A stretch of 50,798 nt of DNA from Rhodospirillales bacterium (GTDB lineage: Bacteria > Pseudomonadota > Gammaproteobacteria > Nevskiales > Nevskiaceae), in the NCBI GenBank assembly GCA_903970615.1, contig CAJCJH010000022.1:1-50798 (forward strand). Direction: 5' to 3'. Positions 28,423 to 37,702 of the stretch are shown here, piece after piece. The position numbers and the translations under genes are program-made. The notes below the pieces were generated by a model. That model saw only the letters and a program-made list of their open reading frames with translations. It was not told where the DNA came from and made no database searches. Position 1 is the first letter of the stretch, and each line of letters starts with the position of its first letter.

Positions 28423-30584
28423 GCGACGATCCACTCCTGCAGCGTCTGGCAGAGGCCGCCGGCATCGCCATCCACTGGTCCGATTATCGCGGTCAGCCGC
28501 AACAAGTCAGCAGCGAAAGTCTGCGCCGTATTCTGAAAGCGCTCGACCTGCCCTGCGATACCACAGCCGAGACCACAGGAAGCCTTCAGCGTGTCGAAGC
28601 GGAACGCGCCGATCCGCAACTGCCGCCGTTGATTACTGCCATCGCCGGTGAGCCAACGCTGGTGCCGGACAGCATCGTCACGCGCCCCGGTGCGAAGCTG
28701 CGGCTGCAACTCGAAGATGGCAGCCAGCGCGACTTGACCACGGTGCCCGCCGATCACGGCCACGCCTTCATTCCGGCGATTGCTGAAACCGGTTATCACC
28801 AGCTGAAACTGGCCGATCGTACGATCACCATCGCGGTAGCGCCACAGCGCGCGTTCGGCATTGCGGACTTGGCTGCCAATCCTGAAGTCAATACCGAGGC
28901 CGCGCCTCAAGGCCAGCTGCAATCTGCTGTAGAACCGCGTCGCCGCTGGGGTTTGGCGGCACAGCTGTATTCGCTGCGCCGCGCCGGCGATGGCGGTATC
29001 GGCGATTTCACCGCGCTCGCCGATCTTGCGCAACGCGCGGCAAAACGGGGTGCAGACGCGATCGCGGTGAGTCCGGTGCATGCGCTGTTTGCCGCCGACA
29101 TTCAACGCTATGGGCCTTACGCGCCATCGAGCCGTTTGTTCATCAACGTGCTGCACGCCGACCCTGCGTTTGCGTTCGGCGAGGCGGCCTTGCAGGCGGT
29201 GATCGCCGAGCATGATCTCGCGGCCGAACTGCAACGGCTGGAGGCGCTGCCCTTGATCGACTGGCCCGCAGCGGCAGCGCTGCGTTATCGCATCCTGCGC
29301 GCGCTGTTCGATCGTCACGCGGCCGATCAGGTGCTCACGAAGAAAGGCGGCGACACCGCGAAGTCTTTCGCCGAATTCCGCAAGCTGGGCGGGCAGGCGC
29401 TGGAAGATCATGCGTGCTTCGAGGCACTGCACGCGCAGCGCTTCGGTGCCGATCCGGAACAATGGCACTGGCGCAGCTGGCCCGCAGAATTGCGCAATCC
29501 GCGCAGCGCGGCAGTGGCACAATTCGCCGCTGAAAATGCAGTCGAAGTCAGCTTCCATATTTTCCTGCAATGGCTGGCGGATCGCGGCCTTGCCGCAGCG
29601 CAAACAGCGGCGCGCGATGCCGGCATGGCAATTGGCCTGATCGGCGATCTCGCGGTTGGCACCGACGGCGGCGGCAGCCATAGCTGGAGTCATCAGCAGG
29701 ATGTGCTGGTAGGGCTTTCGGTCGGCGCGCCGCCAGACCTGCTCAATGGCCTCGGCCAGAACTGGGGCTTGACCGCGTTCTCGCCGCGCGGTCTGCGCGA
29801 ACACGGCTACGCGCCGTTCATCGCGATGCTGCGCGCCAGCCTGCGGCATGCCGGCGGACTGCGCATCGACCATGTGCTCGGCCTCGGTAGGTTGTGGTTG
29901 GTGCCGGAGGGTGCCGCTGCCAGCGAAGGCGCTTATCTGCACTATCCGCTGCGCGATCTACTGCGTTTGATCGCGCTGGAATCCTGGCGTCATCGCGCGG
30001 TGATCGTGGGTGAGGATCTCGGCACCGTGCCGGAGGGTTTTCGGGATCAGCTCGATGGCGCTGGTGTCATGGGCATGCGCGTGCTGTGGTTCGAGCGCCA
30101 GCATGAATTGTTCATCGAACCTGCGCGCTGGTCTGCCACCGCGATGGCAACGCCGACCACGCACGATCTGCCGACCATCGCCGGCTGGTGGCGTGGCCGC
30201 GATATCGACTGGCGCGTGAAGCTTGCGCAATTGCCGCCAGACGCCACCGAGGCGAGCGAACGCGAGTTACGTGCGCGCGAACGTCAGGCCTTGTGGGCGG
30301 CGTTCGAATACGCGCAAGTGGCGCAGGGCGCACAGCCTTCATCGCCACAAACCGATAGCGTGATCGACGCCGCATTGACATTCGTGGCGCGCACTCCGGC
30401 GCCGCTGGTAATCGTGCCGATCGAAGACATCGTTGGTCTCGATGAACAGCCGAATTTGCCTGGCACTATCGACGAACATCCGAACTGGCGGCGGCGTTTG
30501 TCGGAAACCGCAAAGCAGCTATTGCAGGCGCCAGCCGCAGTTGCGCGTCTGCAAAGCTTATCCACGGAGCGTCCAGCAAAATGA
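28419..30584 (+). CDS. malQ: 4-alpha-glucanotransferase (amylomaltase)
   Basis: A 721-residue GH77 enzyme that transfers 4-alpha-glucan segments between maltodextrins. The first 130 residues are the N-terminal module common in proteobacterial MalQ (QQVSSESLRRILKALDLP). The GH77 barrel starts at RRRWGLAAQLYSLRRAGDGGIGDF. Catalytic residues are D484 (GLRIDHVLGLGRLW), E532 (VGEDLGTVPEGF) and D583 (TTHDLPTIAGWW). The start is TTG at 28419, sharing TTGA with the treZ stop, with ACGGAG 8 bases upstream. It sits between treZ and treY and would remodel the short maltodextrins these enzymes and GlgX leave. Confidence 0.95.
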   Translation: MSDDPLLQRLAEAAGIAIHWSDYRGQPQQVSSESLRRILKALDLPCDTTAETTGSLQRVEAERADPQLPPLITAIAGEPTLVPDSIVTRPGAKLRLQLEDGSQRDLTTVPADHGHAFIPAIAETGYHQLKLADRTITIAVAPQRAFGIADLAANPEVNTEAAPQGQLQSAVEPRRRWGLAAQLYSLRRAGDGGIGDFTALADLAQRAAKRGADAIAVSPVHALFAADIQRYGPYAPSSRLFINVLHADPAFAFGEAALQAVIAEHDLAAELQRLEALPLIDWPAAAALRYRILRALFDRHAADQVLTKKGGDTAKSFAEFRKLGGQALEDHACFEALHAQRFGADPEQWHWRSWPAELRNPRSAAVAQFAAENAVEVSFHIFLQWLADRGLAAAQTAARDAGMAIGLIGDLAVGTDGGGSHSWSHQQDVLVGLSVGAPPDLLNGLGQNWGLTAFSPRGLREHGYAPFIAMLRASLRHAGGLRIDHVLGLGRLWLVPEGAAASEGAYLHYPLRDLLRLIALESWRHRAVIVGEDLGTVPEGFRDQLDGAGVMGMRVLWFERQHELFIEPARWSATAMATPTTHDLPTIAGWWRGRDIDWRVKLAQLPPDATEASERELRARERQALWAAFEYAQVAQGAQPSSPQTDSVIDAALTFVARTPAPLVIVPIEDIVGLDEQPNLPGTIDEHPNWRRRLSETAKQLLQAPAAVARLQSLSTERPAK

Positions 30585-33406
30585 CTGTGGAGATCAATCC
30601 CAGCTTGAGCAATCTGCCCGGCGCCACCGCGCGTCTGCAGGTCCACAAGGATTTCACGCTCGAAGATGCGGCCGCGCAAGTGCCGTACTTCAAGCAGCTC
30701 GGCATCACGCATTTGTATGTGTCGCCCATCCTCACCGCACGCGCCGGCTCGCAGCATGGCTACGACGTGGTCGATCACAGCGTGGTGAATTCCGAACTCG
30801 GCGGCGAAGCGGCGCTGCGTGCGCTGGTCGCTTGCCTGCGCCGGCATGGCATGGGTTTGATCGTCGATATCGTGCCGAATCACATGGCCGTGGGCCGTGG
30901 CGATAACGCCTGGTGGCTCGACGTGCTCGAATGGGGCCGCGACAGTCATTACTCCGGATTTTTCGATATCGACTGGGATGTGCCGGACCCGCTGCTGCAC
31001 AACCGCGTGCTCGCGCCATTTCTCGGCAAGCCTTACGGCGAAGCGCTGGCCGATGGTGAAATCGAACTGCGCTTCGATACCGCAAGCGGCAAATTTTCGG
31101 CGATGTATTTCGACCATCACTTCCCCATCGCGCCTAGCGATTATGGCCCGCTGCTGCGTGCCAATGGTGATGCGCTCGGCAGCCTCGCCAAGCTGTTCCG
31201 CGAAGCCACTTCGCGGCACGGCAGCCGCAGCAGCCGGCGCGAAGCGTTTGCGCAAGCCTGCAAAGCGCTGGCCGCTGCGAATGCGGAAGATGGCGCGGTG
31301 CGCGATGCGGTCGCGCTGCTGCTGCAACGTATGTCGCCCAAAACCGAAGCCAGCCGGCTGCATCTGCATCGACTGCTCGAACGCCAGCACTATCGGCTGT
31401 CGTGGTGGCGCACCGCGCCGGATGAAATCAACTGGCGCCGCTTCTTCGATGTGATCGACCTCGCCGGTCTGCGCATTCAGGACAACGCCGTGTTCGAGGC
31501 GGTGCATGCGACCACGTTCCGGCTATTCGCCGAAGGCTTGATCGATGGCCTGCGCGTCGATCATGTCGATGGCCTCGCCGATCCGCGCGCCTACTGCCGA
31601 AAACTGCGTGCGCGCCTGCAAACACTGGCCTCCACGCGGCCGGCCGAATTGCCGCGCGGTGCCAGCTATCTCATCGTCGAAAAAATTCTCGCGCCCGGCG
31701 AACTGCTGGCACGCGACTGGCGCACCGATGGCACTTCCGGCTATGTCTTCATGAACGAGGCCGGCGCGCTACTGCACGATCCTGCTGGTGAAGCGCCGCT
31801 CACGCAGTTGTGGGCCGAGCGTTCCGGCAGCAGCGGCGATTTCGAGGACGAAGAACGCCGCGCGCGGCGCCGCATTCCGCAGGAATTGCTGGCTGCGGAT
31901 TTCAATGCCTGCGCGCACGCACTGCATGCGATCGCACGCAGCGCGCCCGCCACACGCGACTGGAGCTTGGGCGCAGTGCGCCGCGTGCTGACCGAACTGC
32001 TGGTGCATTTTCCGGTGTATCGCACCTATGCCGATGCGCGCGGGCGCAGCGCTGCGGATGCGGAGATCATGCGCAAGGTTGTCGCCGAAACGCTGCTGAC
32101 GTGCCGCCCCGGCGAGCGCGCGCTGGTCGAGTTGATCGATCGCTGGCTCGGTGGCGAAGCGCCGCAACAGGCACACGGCGCGGCCGCTGTGCGCATGCGT
32201 CTGCGCGCACTCGCGCGGTTCCAGCAACTGACTTCGCCGGTCGCGGCGAAGTCGGTCGAAGATACCGCGTTCTATCGGCATGGGCGCTTGCTGTCGCGCA
32301 ACGAAGTTGGCGCCAATCCAGGACAGTTTTCGTTGAGCGTTGCGGACTTTCACCAGCTTTGCGGCGAGCGGCTGAAGCGCTATCCGTTGGCGATGCTGGC
32401 TACCGCAACACACGATCACAAACGCGGCGAAGACCTGCGCGCACGGCTTGCGGTGCTGAGCGAAATTCCGCAGGAATGGGCCATCGCCGCGCGTCGCTGG
32501 AGCGAGTTGAACACGGACCTGAAACCCGAGCAGGATGGGATCAAAGGGCCGGATGCGACCGACGAATACATCCTCTATCAAATGCTGGTCGGCGCCTGGC
32601 CGCTGACACAGCAGGCCGACGATGCGGCAGGCCTTAAAAATCTGTGCGAGCGCCTCGCGGCATGGCAGGAAAAAGCGGTGCGCGAAGCCAAGCGCCGTTC
32701 GGGCTGGATCGAACCGAATCTGGCTTACGAGCGCGCCTGTACGGAGTTCCTGCAAGCGCTGCTCGACCCCGCACGCTCGTCCCAATTCCTGCAGGAATTG
32801 CAGGCGTTCGGTGCCAACATCGCCGCCGCCGGCGCCGTCAATGGTTTGACGCAAACGCTGCTGCGCACGACCACGCCCGGCGTGCCGGATTTATATCAAG
32901 GCACCGAGTTCTGGGATTTCAGCTTGGTCGATCCGGACAATCGCCGGCCGGTCGATTTCGCCGCGCGCAGTGCCGCGCTGGCGGAAACCAAAGCGTTGCC
33001 CGAGTTGATCCAGCACTGGCACGATGGCCGCATCAAGCAACGACTGCTGGCGCGCATGCTTGACGCGCGCGTGCGGAACCCCGAGTTGTTTTCGCACGGC
33101 GAATATCGGCCGCTGGTCGTGCGCGGCAGTTGTGCGGCCAACGTCATCGCATTCGTGCGCAAGTACGGTGATCAATCCATGCTGGTGGCGACGATCTTGT
33201 ATCCCTACAAGCTGCTGGGTGAGTCGACGACGCCAGCCATCGAAGTCGAGCATTGGGGTGATACACAACTGTTGATTCCAGCATCGCTGGGCAGACAAAG
33301 ATGGCGGAATATTCTTACCGAGCAAGCGATCGAAACTCCTGCTGCCGAGTTGCGTATCGCCGATCTCTTCAAGGATTTGCCGATGGCCGTTTTGATGGCA
33401 ACGTGA
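30581..33406 (+). CDS. treY: Malto-oligosyltrehalose synthase
   Basis: A 941-residue GH13 enzyme that converts the reducing-end alpha-1,4 linkage of maltodextrins into the alpha,alpha-1,1 bond of trehalose. The N-terminus ATARLQVHKDFTLEDAAAQVPYFKQLGITHLYVSPILTARAGSQHGYDVVD is diagnostic. Catalytic residues are D327 (GLRVDHVDGLADP), E367 (LIVEKILAPGE) and D612 (ATHDHKRGEDLRARL). The C-terminal region has PGVPDLYQGTEFWDFSLVDPDNRRPVDF. The ATG shares ATGA with the malQ stop. The length is normal (about 850-950). It is the last gene of the cluster. The next gene is 98 bases away and has its own ribosome site. Confidence 0.96.
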   Translation: MTVEINPSLSNLPGATARLQVHKDFTLEDAAAQVPYFKQLGITHLYVSPILTARAGSQHGYDVVDHSVVNSELGGEAALRALVACLRRHGMGLIVDIVPNHMAVGRGDNAWWLDVLEWGRDSHYSGFFDIDWDVPDPLLHNRVLAPFLGKPYGEALADGEIELRFDTASGKFSAMYFDHHFPIAPSDYGPLLRANGDALGSLAKLFREATSRHGSRSSRREAFAQACKALAAANAEDGAVRDAVALLLQRMSPKTEASRLHLHRLLERQHYRLSWWRTAPDEINWRRFFDVIDLAGLRIQDNAVFEAVHATTFRLFAEGLIDGLRVDHVDGLADPRAYCRKLRARLQTLASTRPAELPRGASYLIVEKILAPGELLARDWRTDGTSGYVFMNEAGALLHDPAGEAPLTQLWAERSGSSGDFEDEERRARRRIPQELLAADFNACAHALHAIARSAPATRDWSLGAVRRVLTELLVHFPVYRTYADARGRSAADAEIMRKVVAETLLTCRPGERALVELIDRWLGGEAPQQAHGAAAVRMRLRALARFQQLTSPVAAKSVEDTAFYRHGRLLSRNEVGANPGQFSLSVADFHQLCGERLKRYPLAMLATATHDHKRGEDLRARLAVLSEIPQEWAIAARRWSELNTDLKPEQDGIKGPDATDEYILYQMLVGAWPLTQQADDAAGLKNLCERLAAWQEKAVREAKRRSGWIEPNLAYERACTEFLQALLDPARSSQFLQELQAFGANIAAAGAVNGLTQTLLRTTTPGVPDLYQGTEFWDFSLVDPDNRRPVDFAARSAALAETKALPELIQHWHDGRIKQRLLARMLDARVRNPELFSHGEYRPLVVRGSCAANVIAFVRKYGDQSMLVATILYPYKLLGESTTPAIEVEHWGDTQLLIPASLGRQRWRNILTEQAIETPAAELRIADLFKDLPMAVLMAT

Positions 33407-33467
33407 TTACAGCATCCATCAGGGAGTCGAGATCGAATCGCCGCGGTTATTCCTTCGGATTGATGAT

Positions 33468-33473
33468 TAGAAT
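33468..33473 (+). promoter_or_regulatory. Possible -10 element before the cupin gene
   Basis: TAGAAT occurs 31 bases before the cupin ATG, in a short AT-rich patch after treY. The -35 region (GGTTAT) is poor. Confidence 0.3.
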
Positions 33474-33504
33474 GGGTGGATAAATTTCACCGACAGGATT
33501 TGTC

Positions 33505-33849
33505 ATGAAAGTTAGCCTGGCAGACTTGCTCGCGCGGATTCCGGGTGCGCCTTCCGCGCAGTGGCCGCAAGGCGAGCGTTACGCGCTGGCGTTCGAGCAT
33601 GGCAGCATGTCGGTCGGGTTCTATGCGCCGATCGATGCCGATCTGCAACAGCCGCACAAGCGCGATGAGCTGTATCTCGTTCATGCCGGCAGCGGTGAAG
33701 TCGTCATCGCCGACAAGCGCCACCTTTGCAAACCCGGCGATGTGTTTTTTGTCGGCGCCGGCGTGCAACATCGCTTCGAAAATTTCAGCGAAGGCTTTTG
33801 TACGTGGGTAGTCTTCTGGGGTCCGCCGGGTGGCGAAGTGCCGCATTAG
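33505..33849 (+). CDS. Small single-domain cupin protein
   Basis: A 114-residue cupin_2 barrel. The two cupin motifs are visible: PHKRDELYLVHAGSGEVVIADKRHLCKPGDVFFVG (about 50-85), with His and Glu that can bind a metal, and VQHRFENFSE with the second His. Nothing identifies a substrate; small cupins include isomerases, dioxygenases and ligand-binding proteins. AGGA lies 6 bases upstream of the ATG. It follows the glucan operon by 98 bases on the same strand but need not be part of it. Function unknown. Confidence 0.75.
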   Translation: MKVSLADLLARIPGAPSAQWPQGERYALAFEHGSMSVGFYAPIDADLQQPHKRDELYLVHAGSGEVVIADKRHLCKPGDVFFVGAGVQHRFENFSEGFCTWVVFWGPPGGEVPH

Positions 33850-33970
33850 AAATGTGGTGAATGCGGGCCGACACCGGCTTCACCCTCGGTTCGACTCGCC
33901 GCCATATCGCGCGGTAGCCGTCGCCAGTTAAGCTCTCGGCGAACGCCTTCGGATTCCCTCAATCACGCTG

Positions 33971-36055
33971 ATGAAAATCGTACTCATGTTCGCAATCGCA
34001 AGCCTCAACGCCGCCGCGGCACTCGCGCAGGATACGGACGATCCTTATCTCTGGCTGGAAGATGTCGGCGGTGAAAAGCCGCTGGAATGGGTGAAGGCGC
34101 AGAACGCAGTCAGCAGCAAAGCGCTTGAAGCTTGGCCCGATTTCGCGCCGATTCACGATCGTCTTCTGGCGATGCTCGATTCCAATGCGCGCATTCCTTT
34201 CGTCAGCAAGCAAGGCCGCTGGTTTTACAATTTCTGGCGTGATGCGGAGCATGTGCGCGGGCTGTGGCGGCGCACTTCGCTGGCCGAATATCGCAAGCCG
34301 GAACCGCACTGGGAAACGGTGCTCGATCTCGATGCGCTGGCCAAATCCGAAAACGAAAACTGGGTCTGGCATGGTGCTGAATGTTTATATCCGGCGCGGG
34401 AACGCTGCCTGCTGAATCTGTCGCGCGGCGGCGGCGATGCAGTGGTGGTGCGCGAGTTCGATGTCGTCCGCAAGCGCTTCGTCGAGAACGGCTTCGTGCT
34501 GCCAGAAGCGAAGAGCAGCGTCAGCTGGCGCGATCGGGACAGCGTGTATGTCGGCACCGATTTCGGGCCGGATTCGCTCACCACATCCGGCTATCCGCGC
34601 ATCGTCAAACTATGGCATCGCGGTACGCCGATCAGCACGGCCGAAACAATATTTTCCGGCGAAGCAACCGACGTTTCCGTGCAGGCCGCGGTTTCCGATG
34701 AGCCGGGTTATCGGCGCGAATTCGTGACGCGCGCGATGACTTTCTATACCAGCGAAACCTGGCTGCGCGAGGAGGGAAAGCTGATTAAACTCGATGTGCC
34801 GGAAGATGCCGAAGCCGGCACCTGGCGCGATCAGGTCACGGTGAAATTGCGCACCGACTGGACCACTGGCGGTAAAACCTATCCCGCCGGCGCCTTGCTT
34901 GCGATGGACCTGAAAAAGTTTCTGCAAGGCGAGCGCGATTTTGAATTGCTGTTCACGCCGAACGCGCGCACATCCCTGCAAACACTGACAAGCACGCGGC
35001 ATCATCTGCTCGTCAACACACTCGAAAACGTGCGCAGCAAGCTCTATAGCCTGACGCATATACATGGCCGCTGGATGCGCGCGCCGATCGATGCGCCCGA
35101 GTTCGGCAGCGTCAGCGTCGCGGCAGTGGATGAGGATCATTCGGATGATTACTTCCTCACTGTCACCGATTTCCTCACACCGACCAGTTTGTACCTCGCC
35201 AGTCTCGATGGACCGAAAAAAGATCAGCGCGAATTGCTCAAGCAACTACCGGCATTCTTCAACGCCGAAGGTCTGGAGATTGCGCAGTTCGAGGCGATCT
35301 CGAAAGATGGCACGCGCGTGCCTTACTTTCAGGTGTCGCGCAAAGGTTTGGCGCTCGATGGCAACAATCCGACGCTGCTTTACGGCTACGGAGGTTTCGA
35401 GGTTTCGATGACCCCGGCGTACAGCGGCGGCATCGGTTCCGCCTGGCTTGAGAAGGGCGGCGTTTATGTGCTGGCGAACATTCGCGGTGGCGGCGAGTTC
35501 GGGCCGGAGTGGCATGAGTCCGCGATCAAGCAGAATCGTCAGCGTGCTTATGATGATTTCATTTCGATTGCTGAGGATTTGATCGCACGCAAAGTAACGT
35601 CGCCGAAACATCTCGGCATTCAGGGCGGCAGCAACGGCGGCTTGCTGATGGGCGTGATGCTCACCGAACGCCCCGACCTGTTCAACGCGGTGGTTTGTCA
35701 GGTGCCGCTGCTCGACATGCGCCGCTACAGCCACCTGCTCGCCGGTGCCTCGTGGATGGGCGAATACGGCGATCCGGACAAGCCGGAAGAATGGCAGTGG
35801 ATCAAGCAATATTCACCTTATCAAAACGTCGTCAAGGAGAAGTCTTATCCGCGGGTGTTGTTCCTCACTTCCACGCGCGATGATCGCGTGCATCCCGGCC
35901 ATGCGCGCAAGATGGCGGCGAAAATGGAAGCGCAAGGGCACGACGTGCTGTATTACGAAAACATCGAAGGCGGTCACGGCGGTGCAGCAAATAATCAGCA
36001 ACAAGCCTACATGAGTGCGCTGGCGTTTACGTTTTTGTGGAAGCAGTTGCGTTAG
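33971..36055 (+). CDS. Prolyl oligopeptidase (S9A), exported
   Basis: A 694-residue serine peptidase that cleaves short peptides after proline. A signal peptide (MKIVLMFAIASLNAAAALAQ) precedes the mature start at DTDDPYLWLEDV, the usual S9A opening. A seven-bladed propeller occupies about 80-420. The alpha/beta hydrolase domain carries the catalytic Ser554 in GIQGGSNGGLLMG, an Asp at 637/638 in STRDDRVHPGHA and His669 in IEGGHGGAAN. The signal peptide points to the periplasm, whereas the animal enzymes of this family are cytosolic. The upstream gap to the cupin gene is 121 bases. It is convergent with the BtuF-like gene, and I see no clear terminator between them. Confidence 0.93.
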   Translation: MKIVLMFAIASLNAAAALAQDTDDPYLWLEDVGGEKPLEWVKAQNAVSSKALEAWPDFAPIHDRLLAMLDSNARIPFVSKQGRWFYNFWRDAEHVRGLWRRTSLAEYRKPEPHWETVLDLDALAKSENENWVWHGAECLYPARERCLLNLSRGGGDAVVVREFDVVRKRFVENGFVLPEAKSSVSWRDRDSVYVGTDFGPDSLTTSGYPRIVKLWHRGTPISTAETIFSGEATDVSVQAAVSDEPGYRREFVTRAMTFYTSETWLREEGKLIKLDVPEDAEAGTWRDQVTVKLRTDWTTGGKTYPAGALLAMDLKKFLQGERDFELLFTPNARTSLQTLTSTRHHLLVNTLENVRSKLYSLTHIHGRWMRAPIDAPEFGSVSVAAVDEDHSDDYFLTVTDFLTPTSLYLASLDGPKKDQRELLKQLPAFFNAEGLEIAQFEAISKDGTRVPYFQVSRKGLALDGNNPTLLYGYGGFEVSMTPAYSGGIGSAWLEKGGVYVLANIRGGGEFGPEWHESAIKQNRQRAYDDFISIAEDLIARKVTSPKHLGIQGGSNGGLLMGVMLTERPDLFNAVVCQVPLLDMRRYSHLLAGASWMGEYGDPDKPEEWQWIKQYSPYQNVVKEKSYPRVLFLTSTRDDRVHPGHARKMAAKMEAQGHDVLYYENIEGGHGGAANNQQQAYMSALAFTFLWKQLR

Positions 36056-36148
36056 AGAAATTATGAGCAGAGGCTGAGCGCGACATCCCATGCGGTCTGC
36101 CTTCACACGCCTATACGCCTGTTCAGAATTTCGTGGGCCGAGCCGTGC

Positions 36149-36913
36149 TTATGACAACGGCGTCAGCGCTTCGACCAGCGCGCGATAACCTTGCACCAGC
36201 CGCGGACCAGGACGTCCCAGCCAGGCTTCGGTGATCGGCACAATGCGGTTGTCGCGCACTGCGGGCACGTTGGACCAGCCCGCGCGTCGGCGCACGACAT
36301 CCGCGCGATAGTTTTCTTCGCGCACCCCGCACCAGCTCATCACCACGACTTGCGGTGCGGCTGCGAGGATTTGCGCATCGGTGAGTGCTGAGCTTTTCGC
36401 ATCGAGCTGCGCCCAGGGATTTTCGCCACCGGCGAGTTCGATCAGATCAGTCGCCCAGGATTGCCGCGCCGGCGCGATCACCGGTTTCGGCCACCATTCG
36501 ATCAGCACTTTCGGTTTGACGCCGGAGGCTTTCAGCGGCGGCATTGCGCTGCGCATTTCGGCGATAAGCGCGTCGCCGCGGGCATGCACTCCAAGTGCCT
36601 CGGCGATGCGCCGAATGTCGCTATAAATGTCTTCGAGCGAGCGTGGATCGCAGACCAGAATCTGCATGCCCGCCGCTTCGAGTTCCGCAACGATGCGTTC
36701 GTGGCCGGGCACCGTCAGCGAGGTCAGCACGAGGTCGGGTTTCAAGGCGATCACGCCCGCGACATCGAGATCGAGATCGCGGCCGAGCTTCGGCAAAGTT
36801 GCGACCACATCGAGCGGAAAGTCCGAATCGGTGTCGATCCCCACTAGCACTTCCGCACAGCCTAGCGCGCAGACGATTTCGGTGTTCGAGCAGGTGTGGG
36901 AAAAAACGCGCAT
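36149..36913 (-). CDS. BtuF-like periplasmic-binding-fold protein (cobalamin/metal-chelate binding)
   Basis: A 254-residue protein of the helical-backbone metal receptor fold. Family blocks are RVFSHTCSNTEIVCALGCAEVLVGID at the start, LDLDVAGVIALKPDLVLTSLT, the linker helix region and PKVLIEWWPKPVIAPARQSWATDLIELAGGENPW, ending in RIVPITEAWLGRPGPRLVQGYRALVEAL. No signal peptide is visible from either possible start. GTG at 36940 is possible, but it would overlap a degraded upstream gene ending at 36928, so ATG 36913 is preferred. BtuF proper is periplasmic. Leaderless homologues are annotated as cobalamin-binding proteins, often with unclear role. No ABC permease or ATPase gene is nearby. Confidence 0.72.
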   Translation of the reverse strand: MRVFSHTCSNTEIVCALGCAEVLVGIDTDSDFPLDVVATLPKLGRDLDLDVAGVIALKPDLVLTSLTVPGHERIVAELEAAGMQILVCDPRSLEDIYSDIRRIAEALGVHARGDALIAEMRSAMPPLKASGVKPKVLIEWWPKPVIAPARQSWATDLIELAGGENPWAQLDAKSSALTDAQILAAAPQVVVMSWCGVREENYRADVVRRRAGWSNVPAVRDNRIVPITEAWLGRPGPRLVQGYRALVEALTPLS

Positions 36914-36927
36914 TAACGCTGGAAGCT

Positions 36928-37159
36928 TTATTGAATCCACTTCGGAAAGTAACCGATCGTATCCTGCAGCGCTGCGTCATGCGTCGGCACGATATGCAGG
37001 CCGGGGTTCGCATCGAGCAGGCCGCGTTCTTGTAGAAGCTTGCGCCAATTGGTATCCGCACGGCGTGCCCGGCGGGATATTCGGCGGCGCTTCCGGCCAG
37101 CGATTGCACACCACTATCGCGATCAGCAGAATAACAGTCGCAGCGATGGCTTTACGCAT
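36928..37159 (-). pseudogene. Probable remnant of an MBL-fold metallo-hydrolase gene
   Basis: From ATG 37159 the frame gives a signal- or anchor-like MRKAIAATVILLIAIVVCNRW and then Pro-rich sequence. That frame runs out to a TGA near 36977 without homology. In another minus-strand frame the same stretch ends with NWRKLLQERGLLDANPGL, then HIVPTHDAALQDTIGYFPKW and a TAA at 36928-36930. That ending resembles the C-terminus of MBL-fold hydrolases (PxHD followed by a short aromatic tail). The pieces together make about 75 residues against more than 250 for a full enzyme, so most of the gene, including the HxHxDH metal site, is missing and the ends are out of frame. The family assignment is by eye. 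Confidence 0.4.
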
Positions 37160-37267
37160 GGCTCGTTTCTCATGAATAGCTTGAAGCCGTTCGAGTATGG
37201 AACCGCGCTGCGGTTCTCTAGCATGCATTCCCGCGAGGGCGCGCAGTCACAGGCGTACATCAGGGCA

Positions 37268-37273
37268 TACAAT
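37268..37273 (+). promoter_or_regulatory. -10 element of rnpB
   Basis: TACAAT lies 7 bases before the predicted 5' end of the RNA. A GTCACA at 37246-37251 (16-base spacer) is the best -35 candidate and is weak. Confidence 0.55.
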
Positions 37274-37279
37274 GGGCGC

Positions 37280-37702
37280 GGGAGTCGGCCAGGCAATCGC
37301 CGCCATGCTTGAGTAATCAGGCGATGGGGGAGGAAAGTCCGGGCTCCGCAGGGCAGGGCGCCAGTTAATGGCTGGGCGGCGCAAGCCGACGGAAAGTGCA
37401 ACAGAAAGATACCGCCGATGGCCGTTGAGTCGAAAGACTTGCCGGATCAGGCAAGGGTGAAATGGTGCGGTAAGAGCGCACCGCGAGCTTGGCAACAAGC
37501 CGGCACGGCAAACCCCGCCCGGAGCAAGGCCAAATAGGGAAGGTGGGCGGATGACGCAAGTCACTCGCCCGACGCGCGGCCCGCGCGCCTTCCGGGTAGG
37601 CTGCTGGAGCGCATCGGCGACGACGCGCCTAGAGGAATGATTGCCTCGGCTGCGGACTTCGGTCCAAGGCTTAGACAGAACCCGGCTTATCGGCCGGCTC
37701 CC
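37280..37702 (+). ncRNA. rnpB: RNase P RNA, bacterial type A
   Basis: This is the catalytic RNA that trims the 5' leader of tRNA precursors. The conserved cores are all visible in order: GAGGAAAGTCCGGGCTC near the 5' end, CAACAGAAAGATACCGCC, GGTGAAA with TGCGGTAAGAGCGCACCG, AAACCCC followed by GGAGCAAGGCCAAATAG, AGAGGAATGATTGCC, and the closing GACAGAACCCGGCTTA. The ends are set by the P1 helix: GGGAGTCGG at 37280 pairs with CCGGCTCCC ending at 37702. The length of about 423 is normal for type A. ACTTTTCTTC follows the P1 helix and may contribute to termination. ORFs reported on the opposite strand here are not genes. Confidence 0.95.
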
